This document shows, piece by piece, positions 37,616 through 49,000 of a stretch of 64,000 bases of DNA. Positions within the stretch are counted from its first letter, which is position 1; every line of letters starts with the position of its first letter. Below the pieces are notes generated by a model. That model ran no database searches, was not told the DNA's origin, and saw nothing but the letters and a program-made list of their open reading frames with translations. Source of the DNA: Calvatia gigantea (lineage: Eukaryota; Basidiomycota; Agaricomycetes; Agaricales; Lycoperdaceae); assembly GCA_025093985.1 (NCBI GenBank), contig JACAAK010000002.1, positions 4,030,001 through 4,094,000 of the forward strand. The letters are read 5' to 3'. The position numbers and the translations under genes were made by a program.

Positions 37616-38242
37616 TGTTATGAACTTACCACATCCCCGGACTCTCCACATTAACGTATTAACCTTCTGTATGGACTTTCCATTCTTTTCTTTTTGTATA
37701 CCCCGGTCCGTTCTTTATTTATTTATCATATGTACTTCTACCTTTGCTTCTTATGATTCATTCTGAATCATGTTCCTGTTTCACTTTCATCTTTCCCATC
37801 ATCATACTTCTCTTTACCTGACTCCATCTTCTTATGACTCATACTTATCCTTCTATTCATTTCACCTATCCCTATGATTCCTTAGATTACCAATTAACCC
37901 GTAGTAGTTCTCATTGACTCATATCTACTTACTACGTAATCTCTCATCTCCTATTTGCAGCTAGTATATAAACCTTAAGTAGTACTTTGTATTACTTCAG
38001 GTTATTCTAGTAACAAGCTTCCTTATCTTCGCTCGTCTGCTACAAGGCTAACAACCTTGGGGACTGCAGTGACATTTAACTCGGACTTCTCAGGCAAGCG
38101 TGAGCTTCTACTCGAGGGAGCGATCCGAAGCCTGCACAGAAGTCATTGAGACTTGTCAAATACTCCTGGGCTATAGCGTTGAACCTCTCCCTGAGTGGAG
38201 ACGATCCGGGCCCGGTTGCGAAGTAAGGTAACGCACGTAACA
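37616..38242 (+). repeat. 3' LTR of element A
   Basis: 627 bp, preceded by a weak purine tract (AGAGACGGGC). Differs from the 5' LTR at 37621, 37656, 38031 and 38237, all CpG transitions. Confidence 0.96.
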
Positions 38243-38247
38243 GATGG

Positions 38248-40486
38248 AGGCTGTGAGTTGTTCATGAGTAAAGACTGGATGGAAGTTGTGAGGATTGACT
38301 GTAGCATAGCCATTATTCCCCCCTTTAGGGTAGATGTCCCATCATCTAGTTAAAGTGTCAGGCTTCATACCAAGTCAGCCAGGGTGAAAGCGGATGATGA
38401 GGTTGAACTGTGACAGGAATTCGGACCAGCAGGCTTGACAGCAGGTGAGGATTTTAGTGGTGCAGAAGTACTCCAGGTTCTTATGGTCAGTGACAATGTC
38501 GATGGGAAGGGGAGCACCTTCAAGGTAATGCCGCCAGATCCTAAAAGCTTCGAAGATAGCCAGTAGTTCCTTGTCATGTGTATTGTAGTTCAACTCGGCC
38601 GAGGTAAATATGTGGGAATGGAAGGCCATGGGGTGAACTTCACCATCTGCAGTGATGATAGAGAGGATGGTGGCTAGCACATAGTCAGATGCGTCAGTCT
38701 CGATGATGATCTGAGCATCAGGAATCCAGTGGGTCAGGATAGGAGCAGTGGTGAAAGCATCCTTCAATGATCGGAAAGCCTCTTGACATTTAGCGTTGAA
38801 GTTCCAAGGAATACCCTTGTGGGTAAGGCAGGTGAGAGGAACTACAATGTCAGAGTAGTTATAAATGAAGCAATGATAGAAGTTGGTGAAACCTAAGAAG
38901 GACTGTATGTCCTTGACCTTCTTCAGTTCCGGCCAGTCCTGGATAATCTTGACCTTGTCTTCAGACATCTTGAGACCATCAGGGGAAAGAACATAACCAA
39001 GGTATTCAACCATGTCAGACTCGAATTTGCACTTATCTGCACAGGCATAGAGACTGTTCTGCCTAAGCCGCTTGAGAACCTCGTGGACTTGCTTGCAGTG
39101 TATGCTGATGTCGTCAGAATAGATGAGTATGTTGTCAAGATAGACCATAACACAGACATCTAAGAGATCTTTGAAGATGTTGTTCATGAACCGCTGGAAA
39201 ATAGCAGGTACATTGGTAAGGCTGAAAGGCATAACAAGCCACTCAAATGATCCATAGTGGGTTCAGAAGGCCGTTTTCCATTCGTCACCTTCTATGATGC
39301 AGACGAGGTGATAAGTGTGGCATAGGTCAATCTTGGTATAGATGCAGGCTTTGCGGGGCGAATCAAGTAGGTCGGATATGAGAGGAAGGGGGTAGCGATC
39401 CTTTTTGGTAATGCAGTTGAGACCTCGGAAATTGACACATAAACAGAGCAAACCATTCTTTTTCTTGACAAAGAGGACAGGGGCTCTGTGAGGGGAGTTG
39501 GAGGGGCAAATGAATCTGATAGCAAGGTTTTCGTCAATGAATTCGCATAGAGCCTCTAGTTCAACCTGAGATAAGGAATAGATGGTACCAACTGGTGGTT
39601 GGCCACCTTCTTTGAGATTGATCTGGAGGTCGTATGGCCAATGCAGGGCAAGCTTGTCAGCCTTCATCTTACTGAAGACATCAGCAAAATCGCGGTATTC
39701 TTCCAGGATATGGGACCAGTCATCCTGAGGCTCCTCAACAGAGGCAGAGGAAGCTATTATAGATGGGTCATTGAGATTGAGGCTATACTGAACTGAACCA
39801 GGAAGGTGAGAGGCACAAAGGAAGGTGGTGGCATTAATCAGTGAGACGTGCGGACGAGCCACATCAACCATGCCTGTAATAGAAGTGGCAGAAGAAGCAG
39901 ATGGTGAAGACTGTGAGGTGACAGATGGGGTGGCTGAAGTGGACACTGCAGAGGATGCAGGTGTGACTGGAATGGACGCACTATGAGCAGAAGTGGCAGG
40001 AAGTTCAGGCTGAAGTGGTCAGAAAGTGATATGGCCCAGAACCCAGTCAATCGATGGATTGTAGCAGGTGAGCCAGTTATATCCAAGAACCACAGAGCAA
40101 GAAGAGTCAAGCTGGGTGACATAAAAGTCCAGAGTCATAGATTCACCACAGTCAAAGGTAACAGGAAGCTTCACTAGTTCAGTAATGTATGCATTAGACA
40201 AGCCATCAAAGAGATGAAGTTCAATAGGAGGAATGGGCATAGTCAGAAGATCATACAAATATACAAAGTCAGAGTCCATGAAGCAATGGGTAGACCCACT
40301 ATCAACAAGAGCCTTGAAGTGGATGAGATCAGATGAAGTAGATGAAGAAACAGAAGGGGAAGTGAGATAGAGCTGCAGGGAATTGGGGTTAGAAAGAGCA
40401 GAAGCATTGAGTCGAAAACACTTGGTGGCACAGGTGAGTTCAATGTGGTCCTCAGCCTGTACAGAGTCCTGAGGACCGCCACTCAT
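38248..40486 (-). pseudogene. pol: Element B pol, first part: protease, RT, RNase H
   Basis: ATG at 40484-40486 overlaps the gag stop as ATGA. Protease core [19 protein letters not shown] with FVKKKNGLLCLCVNFRGLN and the catalytic box VYLDNILIYS, where the second Asp of YLDD is Asn (codon 39131-39133, CpG transition). RNase H follows with IIETDASDYVLATILS and DKELLAIFEAFRIWRHYLEG. Two stops break the frame, one after HITF near 40019 and one near 39263. It continues across element A into the integrase at 29085. Confidence 0.85.
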
Positions 40487-42060
40487 TTTTCCAAGCTCTT
40501 TTCAGAGCTCACCCCAACCACTTCAGCCTTGCGGGCAACAGCCTTTGCAGTTGAAGCAGCTTTCTTCCTACACTCACTAACCTTGTGGCCGGTGTTGCCA
40601 CAGAACAGGCAGAGGTTATTGTCGAGGTGGTGCTTGCGTTCTTCAGTAGTCAGCTTGCCGTCCTTGCCGAGTTTGTTAGATAAGTCAAGTTTAGCAGGGG
40701 AGGACGATTTGGTGGGTGTGGAGGAGGATGGGGTAGTGTTGGCAGGTTTGTTCAAGGTGTTGCCCTTGCTGCTACTGTGGTTGGGCTTGTTGCTGTTGCT
40801 GTTGTTGTTGTTGCTGTTGCTGTTGTTGCTGTTATTGTTGTTGCTGCTGGCCTTGTTTGAGGAAGGTCTAGGGTTGTTATCCAACTTTCTGTTAAGAGAA
40901 GTGGACGCCGATTCGGCCACTTCCTTCATACAGGTCTTCTTGTATTGACGTTCCCAATAGCAATTATCGAGGATAATGGCTGCTTCACGCATTTCATTGA
41001 ATGAGGTGGGCTTGCCATTGGGATGAGAAAAGAGAGCATCTTGGAGACGATCAGGGAGGCCTTTGTAGTAGCAGTAGCAGAGGACGTCATCGCCCCATCA
41101 AAGTCAGGATGAGAGCTGCATGAATTCAATGTTATAGGTGGTGATCTTCTTACTGTGCTTCATCTTCAGATTCTCCAGGAGTTTGGCTGATTCGCCCTTT
41201 AGGTTGGCTACACTGAAGTTGGTCTTGAGCTCAGTGGTGAACTCATCCTAGTCGGTGGACCAGGCATGGGATATGCCTTGAGTCTCTTCCTGGTTGATGC
41301 CAGTTTCAAACCAGTGAAGAGCGACGTCAGTGAGGAAGGTGAGGGCAAAGTTGACCTTGGTGGTATCAGATGTGAATTGTGTAGGGTTGGCATGGAAGTA
41401 GAGTCGACATTGGAAAAGGAAGTGAGGAAGGTCATCGGGGTTGGCACTGCTGAATGGTTTGGGTTCATGGGCCTTAGTACGGGGAGGTCGAGGAGGCTGG
41501 GGTGGCTGAGAGTGGGCACAATTGTCTATGGCATTAGCAAGGGATCTAATAGTGTGGGCCAGAGGGCGATCAAGTCCCCGACAGCCACATGGCTCACTAG
41601 TGCTTGTTTCATCATTACCATCGTCATCATCATCTGAAGGTTCCTCGGGTTTGTCATCACCTCCAGGCCTATTGCCTCCACCATTATTGGGATTGGGGTA
41701 AGGGTAATCAGCATATTCTAGGCCATCATTCTGGTCATTGCCATAGTTGTCTTCATCATTAATACCATAGTCACCACCACCAGGGTAGCCAGGATCTCCA
41801 GGTGGGACTGTGCCGCCTACGCTGTTTCCACTACTCGGGCCCTGAGGTGGGCCAGAGCTATGTTCAGGAAGTTCCTCCCAGATTGGCTCTGTGAAGGGGT
41901 TAGGGGAGTTTTGCAGGAAGTCGCCTGGAACAGATAGGTGAGACCGTTTCAATCTCTGAGTTCTGGGGGTGGATTGGGTTGATGAAAGGGTTTGTTTGGG
42001 ATTGTTGTGAAGGGACCAATGAACAGTTGTGCCAGTCTTAGTTCTGACAAATGTAGCCAT
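40483..42060 (-). pseudogene. gag: Element B gag
   Basis: Begins MATFVRTKTGTTVHWSLH at 42060, 39 nt inside the PBS. An acidic Asp/Gly/Pro-rich N-terminus is followed by a capsid-like segment (HFLFQCRLYFHANPTQF, ALHWFETGI). A long Asn/Ser repeat near 40790-40860 and a zinc knuckle CLFCGNTGHKVSEC come next. Stops at about 41247 and 41090 break it. The stop TGA overlaps the pol ATG, a layout known from termination-reinitiation in other retroelements. Confidence 0.83.
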
Positions 42061-42098
42061 AGTAAGTGAAGGAATAGAAATCAACAGCAGGAGTTGGG

Positions 42099-42108
42099 AG
42101 TCTGAAAT
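42099..42108 (-). other. Element B primer-binding site (self-priming)
   Basis: Sense ATTTCAGACT begins 2 nt inside the 5' LTR and is the exact complement of the predicted transcript start AGTCTGAAAT at 42358-42349. Confidence 0.75.
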
Positions 42109-42110
42109 AC

Positions 42111-42732
42111 TGTTAAGCACGGGTCATGCGGGTGAGGCGACCAGAGTCTAGATGCCTGGGGATGATGCGTGGATGCAGATGAAGATGGACGAAGTGGGTA
42201 AACTTGGGAGGACTGTGGCTTCAACATATGTGTTGTGCCCTCCTGCCGATGAGTGGTCCTAACTTCAGAATAAGGGACAAAAACAGAGTCAGAGGTGGAG
42301 ACAGAGACAGAGACAGAGGTAGAATAGAAGTAGCATGTTGCTAAGTAGATTTCAGACTGAGGATTACAGATGAAGTAGCTATGGTTTATATACACAAGAA
42401 AGTGTGGTTCTACAAAAGGAAACTACTATGACTTCAGGTGCAGGCCAGGTATGGCCACTAGATAAAAACACCGGGAATGCAACTAGCTAAAAGGAATAAG
42501 GTGAAACAGGAACGATATGAATGGCAAAGGGATTGCAAGGGAAATGGGAGTAGGTATGATGACTGGAGAAATGTACAAGGAGAATAATCAGAAATTAACG
42601 TCAGACATAATAGTAAGAATGGAGAGCGGGGGAGATGGGGGAGAGCGGGTGAGAGTGAATAGTAAATAAAATATAAAGTATAGTCCAGATAAGAGTGGGT
42701 GAAGTGGGTGAGCATGTGTGCGGGTTGTAACA
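42111..42732 (-). repeat. 5' LTR of element B
   Basis: 622 bp. It retains more CpG than the 3' LTR partner in several places and ends TGTAACA at its outer side. The TTAAT duplication follows directly. Confidence 0.93.
42349..42392 (-). promoter_or_regulatory. Element B TATA box and self-primer
   Basis: Sense TATATAA starts at 42392. Its first base to the A of AGTCTGAAAT (42358) is 34 nt, the same spacing as in the other two families. Confidence 0.72.
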
Positions 42733-42737
42733 TTAAT

Positions 42738-44135
42738 ATGGAAAGGTCCATACTTTTTTTGGCCTAGCTTCTTTGATGCCTGATTGGTATGAATATTGGT
42801 ATTTTCGAGCCACACTTCATCACTGATTTGGTAAGTTCTAGAATGGAACCCCCTATTATTATGCTATTGCCTCATTTTTTCCTGATATGACCTCAGTGCT
42901 GATGAGGCATTGTCTTGGGCAGCCTATAAGTGTTTCAGAAACTCCATGGCCATGGGGTTATTTGTGGCTCCACTGTCTTTTCCTTTCCAAGGGTGTCTTC
43001 TGTAGTTAAGGAAAAAAGGTGTCTCTTCTATTTCTCCATGTTACTTGTTATACTGGAATTCTGCCATGGGAAGCCATTCAGCCCAATCATCTTTATTGTA
43101 GTTGCAGTATAGACAGAGATAGGTTTCTACTTCCCTATTGATGCATTCAGTTTGTCTGTCCATTTGGGAGTGGTATGCTGTCAATAGGTTGCATTTTATT
43201 CTTATTCCCTTGAACAATTCTTTTGTGAATTCTAATGCAAACTGGGGTCCTTGGTCACTGAGCACCTTCTGCAGCATTCCATGGAGCTTCCATATTTTAT
43301 TTTGGTAAATTCATGCTATATCTTTGGATAAAACATCTGTCCTTGTCACTACTAGTCATATTGTTTTTGTAAATCAGTTGATAATAACAAGTATGGTGTC
43401 TTTTCCTATTGATTCTGGTAGTGGCCCAATCAAGTTGATGCTGATTTCTTTCCAAAGTCCACTTGATGTAGGAAGGGGGTGCAGCAGTAACTTGAGCAGG
43501 GCTATGTGTGTTTTGTTCCTTTGACAAGATTGACATCCTTGGTTATACTTTCTTACATCCTTTCATATTGTCAGCTACCAGTGGTCTCTGGTGATGAGTT
43601 CTCTTGTTCTGTGTTGCCCTGGGTGTCCCACATCTGGAGCATCATGGTATTATTGCAGTATTTCCTCTTGTAGTTTTGGGTCAGGTGATATGTATATACT
43701 GCTTCCATTATAAACAATGTGATTGTGTTCTGTGAAGTTGGATTTGTTTTTTTGGAGCTTTATTGTGATTGTGGTTTCTCTCCAGGAATTCTTCTGTATT
43801 TGTTCTAAGAATGCTGGTTTGATGAATAGCTCTACTCAAAGTAAGACTGTGTTATTACTGTTTTCTTTGTTTCTCTGTTTAGACTGTATCCAATCTTCTC
43901 TGATCATAGTGATCAATTTTGTCTCTGGTTTGTCTGGTTCCTGGTATATCCTAGACAGTAGGTTAGCTTTTGTGTTTGTCTTCTCTGGTATATGTTGTAA
44001 GGTAAAGTCATAACCTTGTAACCATAGATACCATCTTGCTTGTCATCTACTGAGTTTTTGTGGTTCTCTATAGTACTTGAGGTTTTCATGGTCTGTCCAT
44101 ATTTTGAATTTTTCCTCTGTGTCCAACAAGTAATG
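42738..44135 (-). pseudogene. Element C RNase H end and integrase
   Basis: Reads, on the minus strand, the end of RNase H near 44135-44020, integrase core VLSDQGPQFALEFTKELF, the DRQTECINREVETYLCLYCN box with the catalytic Glu, and ends at the element B insertion. It matches G (about 58700-60080) in order and spacing. Many stops. Confidence 0.75.
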
Positions 44136-44238
44136 TGTTGTGAACTTTCACCAATCGTATTGGCTCCATACTTGTCTGCATTCTCAATTGTCCTTTGTAT
44201 CTGTTTCAGTTATTCATGTCCCAGCAATCCCTGAGTAG

Positions 44239-44543
44239 TGTTACGACCTTAATCTGATAAGACCTCAGGTTGTAGCTTAGGCTAAGTCTTGAGGGCAAGT
44301 AAGGGGAGAGGAACTAGATGGTTAAGCGTACCGAATATATGAGTATGTATGTACGCTTAAATACTACAAGAACATCCAGTTGAATGGATGGGGAACTACA
44401 TAAAACGTCTGATAGGGATGGCATTGTAGTTAGTTGGAGTCATACTCGGAGATTGCTCAGTAGGAAATAGCTGAAACAGGTACGTAGGAAATAGGAATGT
44501 AGACGGATAAGGAGCGTGATATGATCAGTGAAAGTTCACAACA
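44239..44543 (-). repeat. Solo LTR of the C/E/G family inserted in the LTR of element E
   Basis: 305 bp, TGTTACG to ACAACA on the plus strand, flanked by AGTAG duplications (44234-44238 and 44544-44548). It keeps more CpG than its relatives; its self-primer is ACGCTTAACCA, the least decayed version in the window. No internal sequence, so it formed by LTR-LTR recombination. Confidence 0.93.
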
Positions 44544-44626
44544 AGTAGTGACTTGTAGAACTACTATGCCATTGTCATCAGATGTTTCAGGTAGTTAACT
44601 CCATCCATTCAACCAGATGTCTCTTG

Positions 44627-44671
44627 TATTTAAGCATACATACATACTCCTGTATTTGGTATACTTAACCA
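44627..44671 (+). promoter_or_regulatory. Element E TATA box and self-primer
   Basis: TATTTAA at 44627. The predicted transcript start ATACTTAACCA begins 34 nt later at 44661 and pairs with the PBS at 44757-44767 apart from one decayed base. Confidence 0.7.
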
Positions 44672-44756
44672 CCTCTTGTTCTCCTCCCCTTACTCACCCT
44701 CAAGTCTTAGCCCAAAGTTGCAACCTGAGGTAAACTCAGACTAAGGTCATAACATT

Positions 44757-44767
44757 TGGTTAAGTGT
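44757..44767 (+). other. Element E primer-binding site (self-priming)
   Basis: TGGTTAAGTGT starts 2 nt inside the 5' LTR. It begins with TGG like a tRNA-type PBS, but its complement ACACTTAACCA is the LTR transcript start, so self-priming explains it better. Confidence 0.7.
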
Positions 44768-44837
44768 CCCCACCTCACCTTGCAAGGAGTAGGCTGAAAT
44801 AGGCCTAAACAAAACAAGACAACCCAAGAGCTAGTAT

Positions 44838-45964
44838 ATGAGCTCAAACCCAGATGAATATAGAGAACTGAATCTTGAAGTAACTGACAATGAATCTGAA
44901 ACATTGGATGAAGAAGAAACAGGGAACCCTGAAGTACCTGAAGAACCAACTAGAGAAACACATGACAAACCCAGAGCCAACCCAGCAGAAGAAGAAGTAC
45001 TATCAGAACTTCTAAACAAACTTGACCTAGCAGAGAAAGAGTTAATCCATCAGGAGAAATCAGACAAATCAAGCTCAGACGAAACAGAATCAGAAACTGG
45101 CTCTGATATGACTGACAATGCAGTAGTACCTGCAACAGCACCCAGTGGAAAAGGCCTAGTGCCAAACCCTGGATTTTTTGACAGCACCTGCACCAAATTT
45201 GATGACTGGTAGAGAGCAATGACACTCTTCATGAAATTCAACAAAATAGTCTTAGCAGATGATAAAGCTATAGTGGTCTTAGCCAGGCTAAGAGGAGGAA
45301 CAGCAGGAGCCTATGCTGCCATGAAGGCCCCACAAATCTTAGATGGAGAAGACTCAGTAGATTGGAAAGCATTCTTTGAGGACTTTAGGAAAACTTTCTC
45401 CAATGACACCTCAAACAGCAAAGTGGAATGGCAAATCAAAAAGTTCAAACAAGGGAACAAGAATACAGCTGACTATCTAATCAAGTTCCAAGTCCTGAAA
45501 AGCAAGGCAAAAACAAACAACAAATATGCAAGTTCCTACTCAAGAAGAATGCCAGGCAGGACATCATCCATACCATCATAGGCTACCCACCTAGCGCCAG
45601 ACCAGACACCTATGCAGAATGGACAGAAGCCATTCTCACCATAGGACAGGGGTATGAAGCATCAGAATACCGAGGAGATAAGAAAACCAACACTGGAACA
45701 ACCTATGGAGGAATAGGAGAACCAATGGAGATAGGAAGCCAACGCCACATTTTCAATGCTGAAGGGAAACCCAAATGCTATAACTGTGGCATCTTCAGAC
45801 ATATGGCAAAAGATTGCAAGAAACCCAAAGGGTTAACCTACTACAATTGTGGCAAGATGGGCCATATAGCAAAGGCCTGCACCGCACCCAAGAAGACACA
45901 GGTCCAAGGAGTCGAAGAAGCCGGTGATGAAGAAAAGAAGGATTTTTCTGAAGACTCTGAGTAG
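44838..45964 (+). pseudogene. gag: Element E gag
   Basis: Starts MSSNPDEYRELNLEVTDN. The N-terminal third is acidic; the capsid region includes MTLFMKFNKIV, GAYAAMKAP and WQIKKFKQGN. Two zinc knuckles follow, CYNCGIFRHMAKDC and a second whose first Cys is Tyr (YYNCGKMGHIAKAC). A TAG at 45210-45212 replaces a Trp codon kept in G, and a one-base deletion near 45530 shifts the frame. The gag stop is TAG 45962-45964. GGATTTTT at 45940-45947 is the probable -1 slip site. Confidence 0.82.
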
Positions 45965-46017
45965 GTGCTACCTCGAGAGTCAGAAAGCCTGTATCTAGGA
46001 TATCAGACAAATTTTAC

Positions 46018-49000
46018 ATGATTCCTCAGAGAAGAAAGCATGAACTAAACCTAAAAGGAAAAATACAAACAGCAAAAAAGGAGATAATGGTGGACACAAT
46101 TGTTGACTCAGGATGCACAACCAGCAGTATCAGCAAGAAACTGGTAGATGAGGAAGGACTCCCCACCCAAAAACTAGAACAACAAATTTTGGTACTAAAT
46201 ACAGATGGAACACCAAACCAGGGCAGAAAAGTGACAGAAACAGCCACAATTGACATAGATATCCAAGGACACAAAGAGCGGATTGAAGCTTTAGTCATAC
46301 AACTACAAGACTGTGCAGAAGTCTTCCTAGGGCATGACTGGCTGGTCAAACACAATCCAGAAGTAGATTGGAACAATGGAGAAATCAAGTTCACCTGGTG
46401 CCCACCAAACTGCCAATTCCCCCACCAAAACATCCCCATCATGGAAAAAATACAAAGCATGGCCACTACAGAAGACTTATGGAAAGAAGAAGACAAACTA
46501 AACCTGACTAAACCAGAAGATTTACCAGACTATGTACAACTGTTCACACATCTATTCAACAAAACAATGTTCGACAAGCTCCCAGAACAAACCAAATGGG
46601 ACCATGAAATAGTCCTAACAGAAGACACCCCAAAGGAAATAAGTGCAGGAATGTACAACATGACAGTCAAGGAACAGGACAAACTCAAAGCATTTATCAA
46701 AGAAAATCTGGAATCAGGACGAATATGACCATCAAAATCCCCATACACAGCACCAACCTTCTTCATTCCCAAGAAAGATGGATCCAAGAGGTTAATCCAA
46801 GACTATAGACAGTTAAACAATGTAGTAATCAAGGACAAGACGCCACTACTGAGAATTGGCAAAGTAATTGACAAGCTTGGAAAAGCCAAGTATTTCAATA
46901 AACTTGACATCATCTGGGGATATAACAACATTAGGATCAAGGAAGGAGATGAATGGAAAGCAGCATTCCTCACCAACAAAGGACTTTTTGAGCCAACAGT
47001 CATGTATTTTGGTCTTAGCAACTCACCAGGGATCTTCTCTAGAATGATGACAAGCATCTTCCACAACCTCTTACAAAATGGAGACATTGTAAACTACATG
47101 GATGACTTCACCATCCCTGGTGATACCAAAGAACAACTAAAAGAATGAATAATATGATTCCTGGAACGTACAGCACAATACAGCCTATGCTTCAAACAAA
47201 CCAAATGTATCTTTAATGCAGAAGAAATCCCAATGCTAGGAGTCAAAGTGGGACATGGATGAATTGAAATGGAAGAAGAAAAAGTCAAATCAGTATGGGA
47301 TTGGCCTGAGCCAAAAAGCACAAAAGGGGTAGAAAGATTCCTGGGCTTCGCTAATTACTACTGATGTTTCATCAAAAACTTCAGCAAGATCACAGGGCCA
47401 TTAAACAAGCTCAAAGGAGTAACCACATGGGAATGGAACCAAGAACACCAGGCAGCTTTTGACCATCTCAAAAAATGCATTACCAAAGAGCCCATCTTAA
47501 CTCTACCACAAAGACAAGGCCAGTTCAGGGTAGAAGTCAACATGTCAGACTATGCATTAGGAGGCATGCTATTGCAGCTACAAGAGGCCAAATAGCACCT
47601 GATCACCTTTACATCATGAACATTATCACCAGCGGAATGCAACTATGAAATATATGACAAAGAATTACTGGCCATTATCCATGTCCTGAAGGAATGGAGA
47701 CACTGCCTGCTAGATGCTGAAGAAAAATTTGAAATCTGGACCAACCACAAGAACTTAAAATACTACTGAGAGCCACAAAAACTGAACAGACAACAAGTCT
47801 GATGGTACCTATGCTTACAGGACTATGACTTCACACTACGACATGTACCTGGGAAGACAAACACAAAAGCTGACCTACTGTCCCAAATCCACCAAATACC
47901 AGAAGAACAAGAAGACAAACTAGTTACCATGACCCGAGAAAGCTGGCTACAGAAAGAAAACACAGATGATACTGTGCTCTTATAGGCAGAATTATTCCTT
48001 GAGCCAACATTCCTAGAACAGATCTGGAACAAGTCTCAGTGTGAGACAACAGTCCTTACCAAGCTAAGAAAACAGGAGTCCAAACTCACTGAAGACTGCG
48101 GAATTATCTACAGACAAAATAGCACATATATCCCACCTGACCTGAAGCTATGAGAAGAGATTCTAGCACAATATCATGATATCCCAGATGCGGGGCACCC
48201 AGGCCAACATAGAATGATGGAACTAATCAACTGTGACTACTGGTGGCCAACAATGTTAAAAGATGTAAAGAGGTATATCCAAGGGTGCCAAGCCTGCCAG
48301 AAGAATAAAACTAGAATAACACCACTCAAATCACCACTTCACCCCCTCCCTATACTGAATGGACCTTGGGAAGAAATCAGCATCAACATGATCAGACCAT
48401 TACCAGAGTCAGAAGGGAAAGACACAATACTAGTCATCATCAATCAGTTCACAAAAATGATATGACTCATAGCAACAACAATGGATGTTTCATCCAAAGA
48501 CATTGCAAGGGTTTATTGAGACAAAATATGGAAGCTGCACAGACTACCAAGGAAGGTACTGAGTGACCAAGGACCCCAATTCACGTCAGAATTCACCAAG
48601 GAGTTATTCAAAGGACTCAGCATAGAACAGAATCTATCAACAGCATACCACCCACAAACCAATGGACAAATGGAATGCATCAACAGAGAAGTGGAAACAT
48701 ACATCTGCCTATATTGCAATTACAATCAAAATGACTGGGCAGAGTGGCTTTCCATCACAGAATTCCAGTACAACAATAAATGACACAGAGGAACATAGGA
48801 AACACCATTCTTCCTAAACTATGGAAGGAACCCATGGAAGGGCAAGAATGAGCCAACAACAAACAACCCCATTGCTACAGAATTCCTAGAACGCCTTCAG
48901 GCTGCCCAAGACAATGCCGCATCAGTACTATGGACATATCAAGAAAAGATGAAGCAACAACATGACTACAGTAAAACCTATACCAAGATACATCAGATAG

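Larger units (their letters stand above)
29091..38242 (+). mobile_element. Element A: youngest, nearly intact Ty3/gypsy chromovirus
   Basis: 9152 bp with two 627 bp LTRs that differ at only four sites, flanked by perfect GATGG duplications (29086-29090 and 38243-38247). Gag, protease, RT, RNase H, integrase, chromodomain and an extra ORF are all readable. Only two nonsense codons interrupt pol. It inserted into element B between RNase H and integrase, in the opposite orientation. CpG content is much higher than in the surrounding elements, in keeping with a recent arrival. Confidence 0.95.
25532..42732 (-). mobile_element. Element B: Ty3/gypsy chromovirus with an antisense accessory gene, split by element A
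   Basis: 622 bp LTRs at both ends, each opening TGTTAAGCAC on the plus strand. Flanking TTAAT duplications lie at 25527-25531 and 42733-42737. Without element A and one GATGG copy, B is about 8.0 kb. Minus-strand order is LTR, gag, protease-RT-RNase H, (element A), integrase, chromodomain, antisense ORF, LTR. B landed in the integrase of element C. Catalytic residues of RT and integrase are replaced, so it cannot move by itself. Confidence 0.92.
44136..44754 (+). repeat. 5' LTR of element E, split by a solo LTR
   Basis: Opens TGTTGTGAAC, is interrupted after TGAGTAG at 44238, resumes at 44549 and ends GTCATAACA. The uninterrupted partner at 50495-50803 shows the pre-insertion sequence. Confidence 0.9.

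Noticed and set aside
29086..38247. Element A as an assembly chimera because its orientation is opposite to its surroundings
   Set aside because: Perfect GATGG duplications and exact continuity of element B across the two sides show a true insertion.
40445..40948. Plus-strand Leu-rich ORF opposite gag of element B
   Set aside because: Poly-Leu is the reverse of the Asn/Ser repeat of gag; no independent support.
44757..44767. tRNA-type primer-binding site beginning TGG in the C/E/G family
   Set aside because: The full 11 nt is complementary to the LTR transcript start, the TGG start is then incidental, and A and B use the same geometry without TGG.
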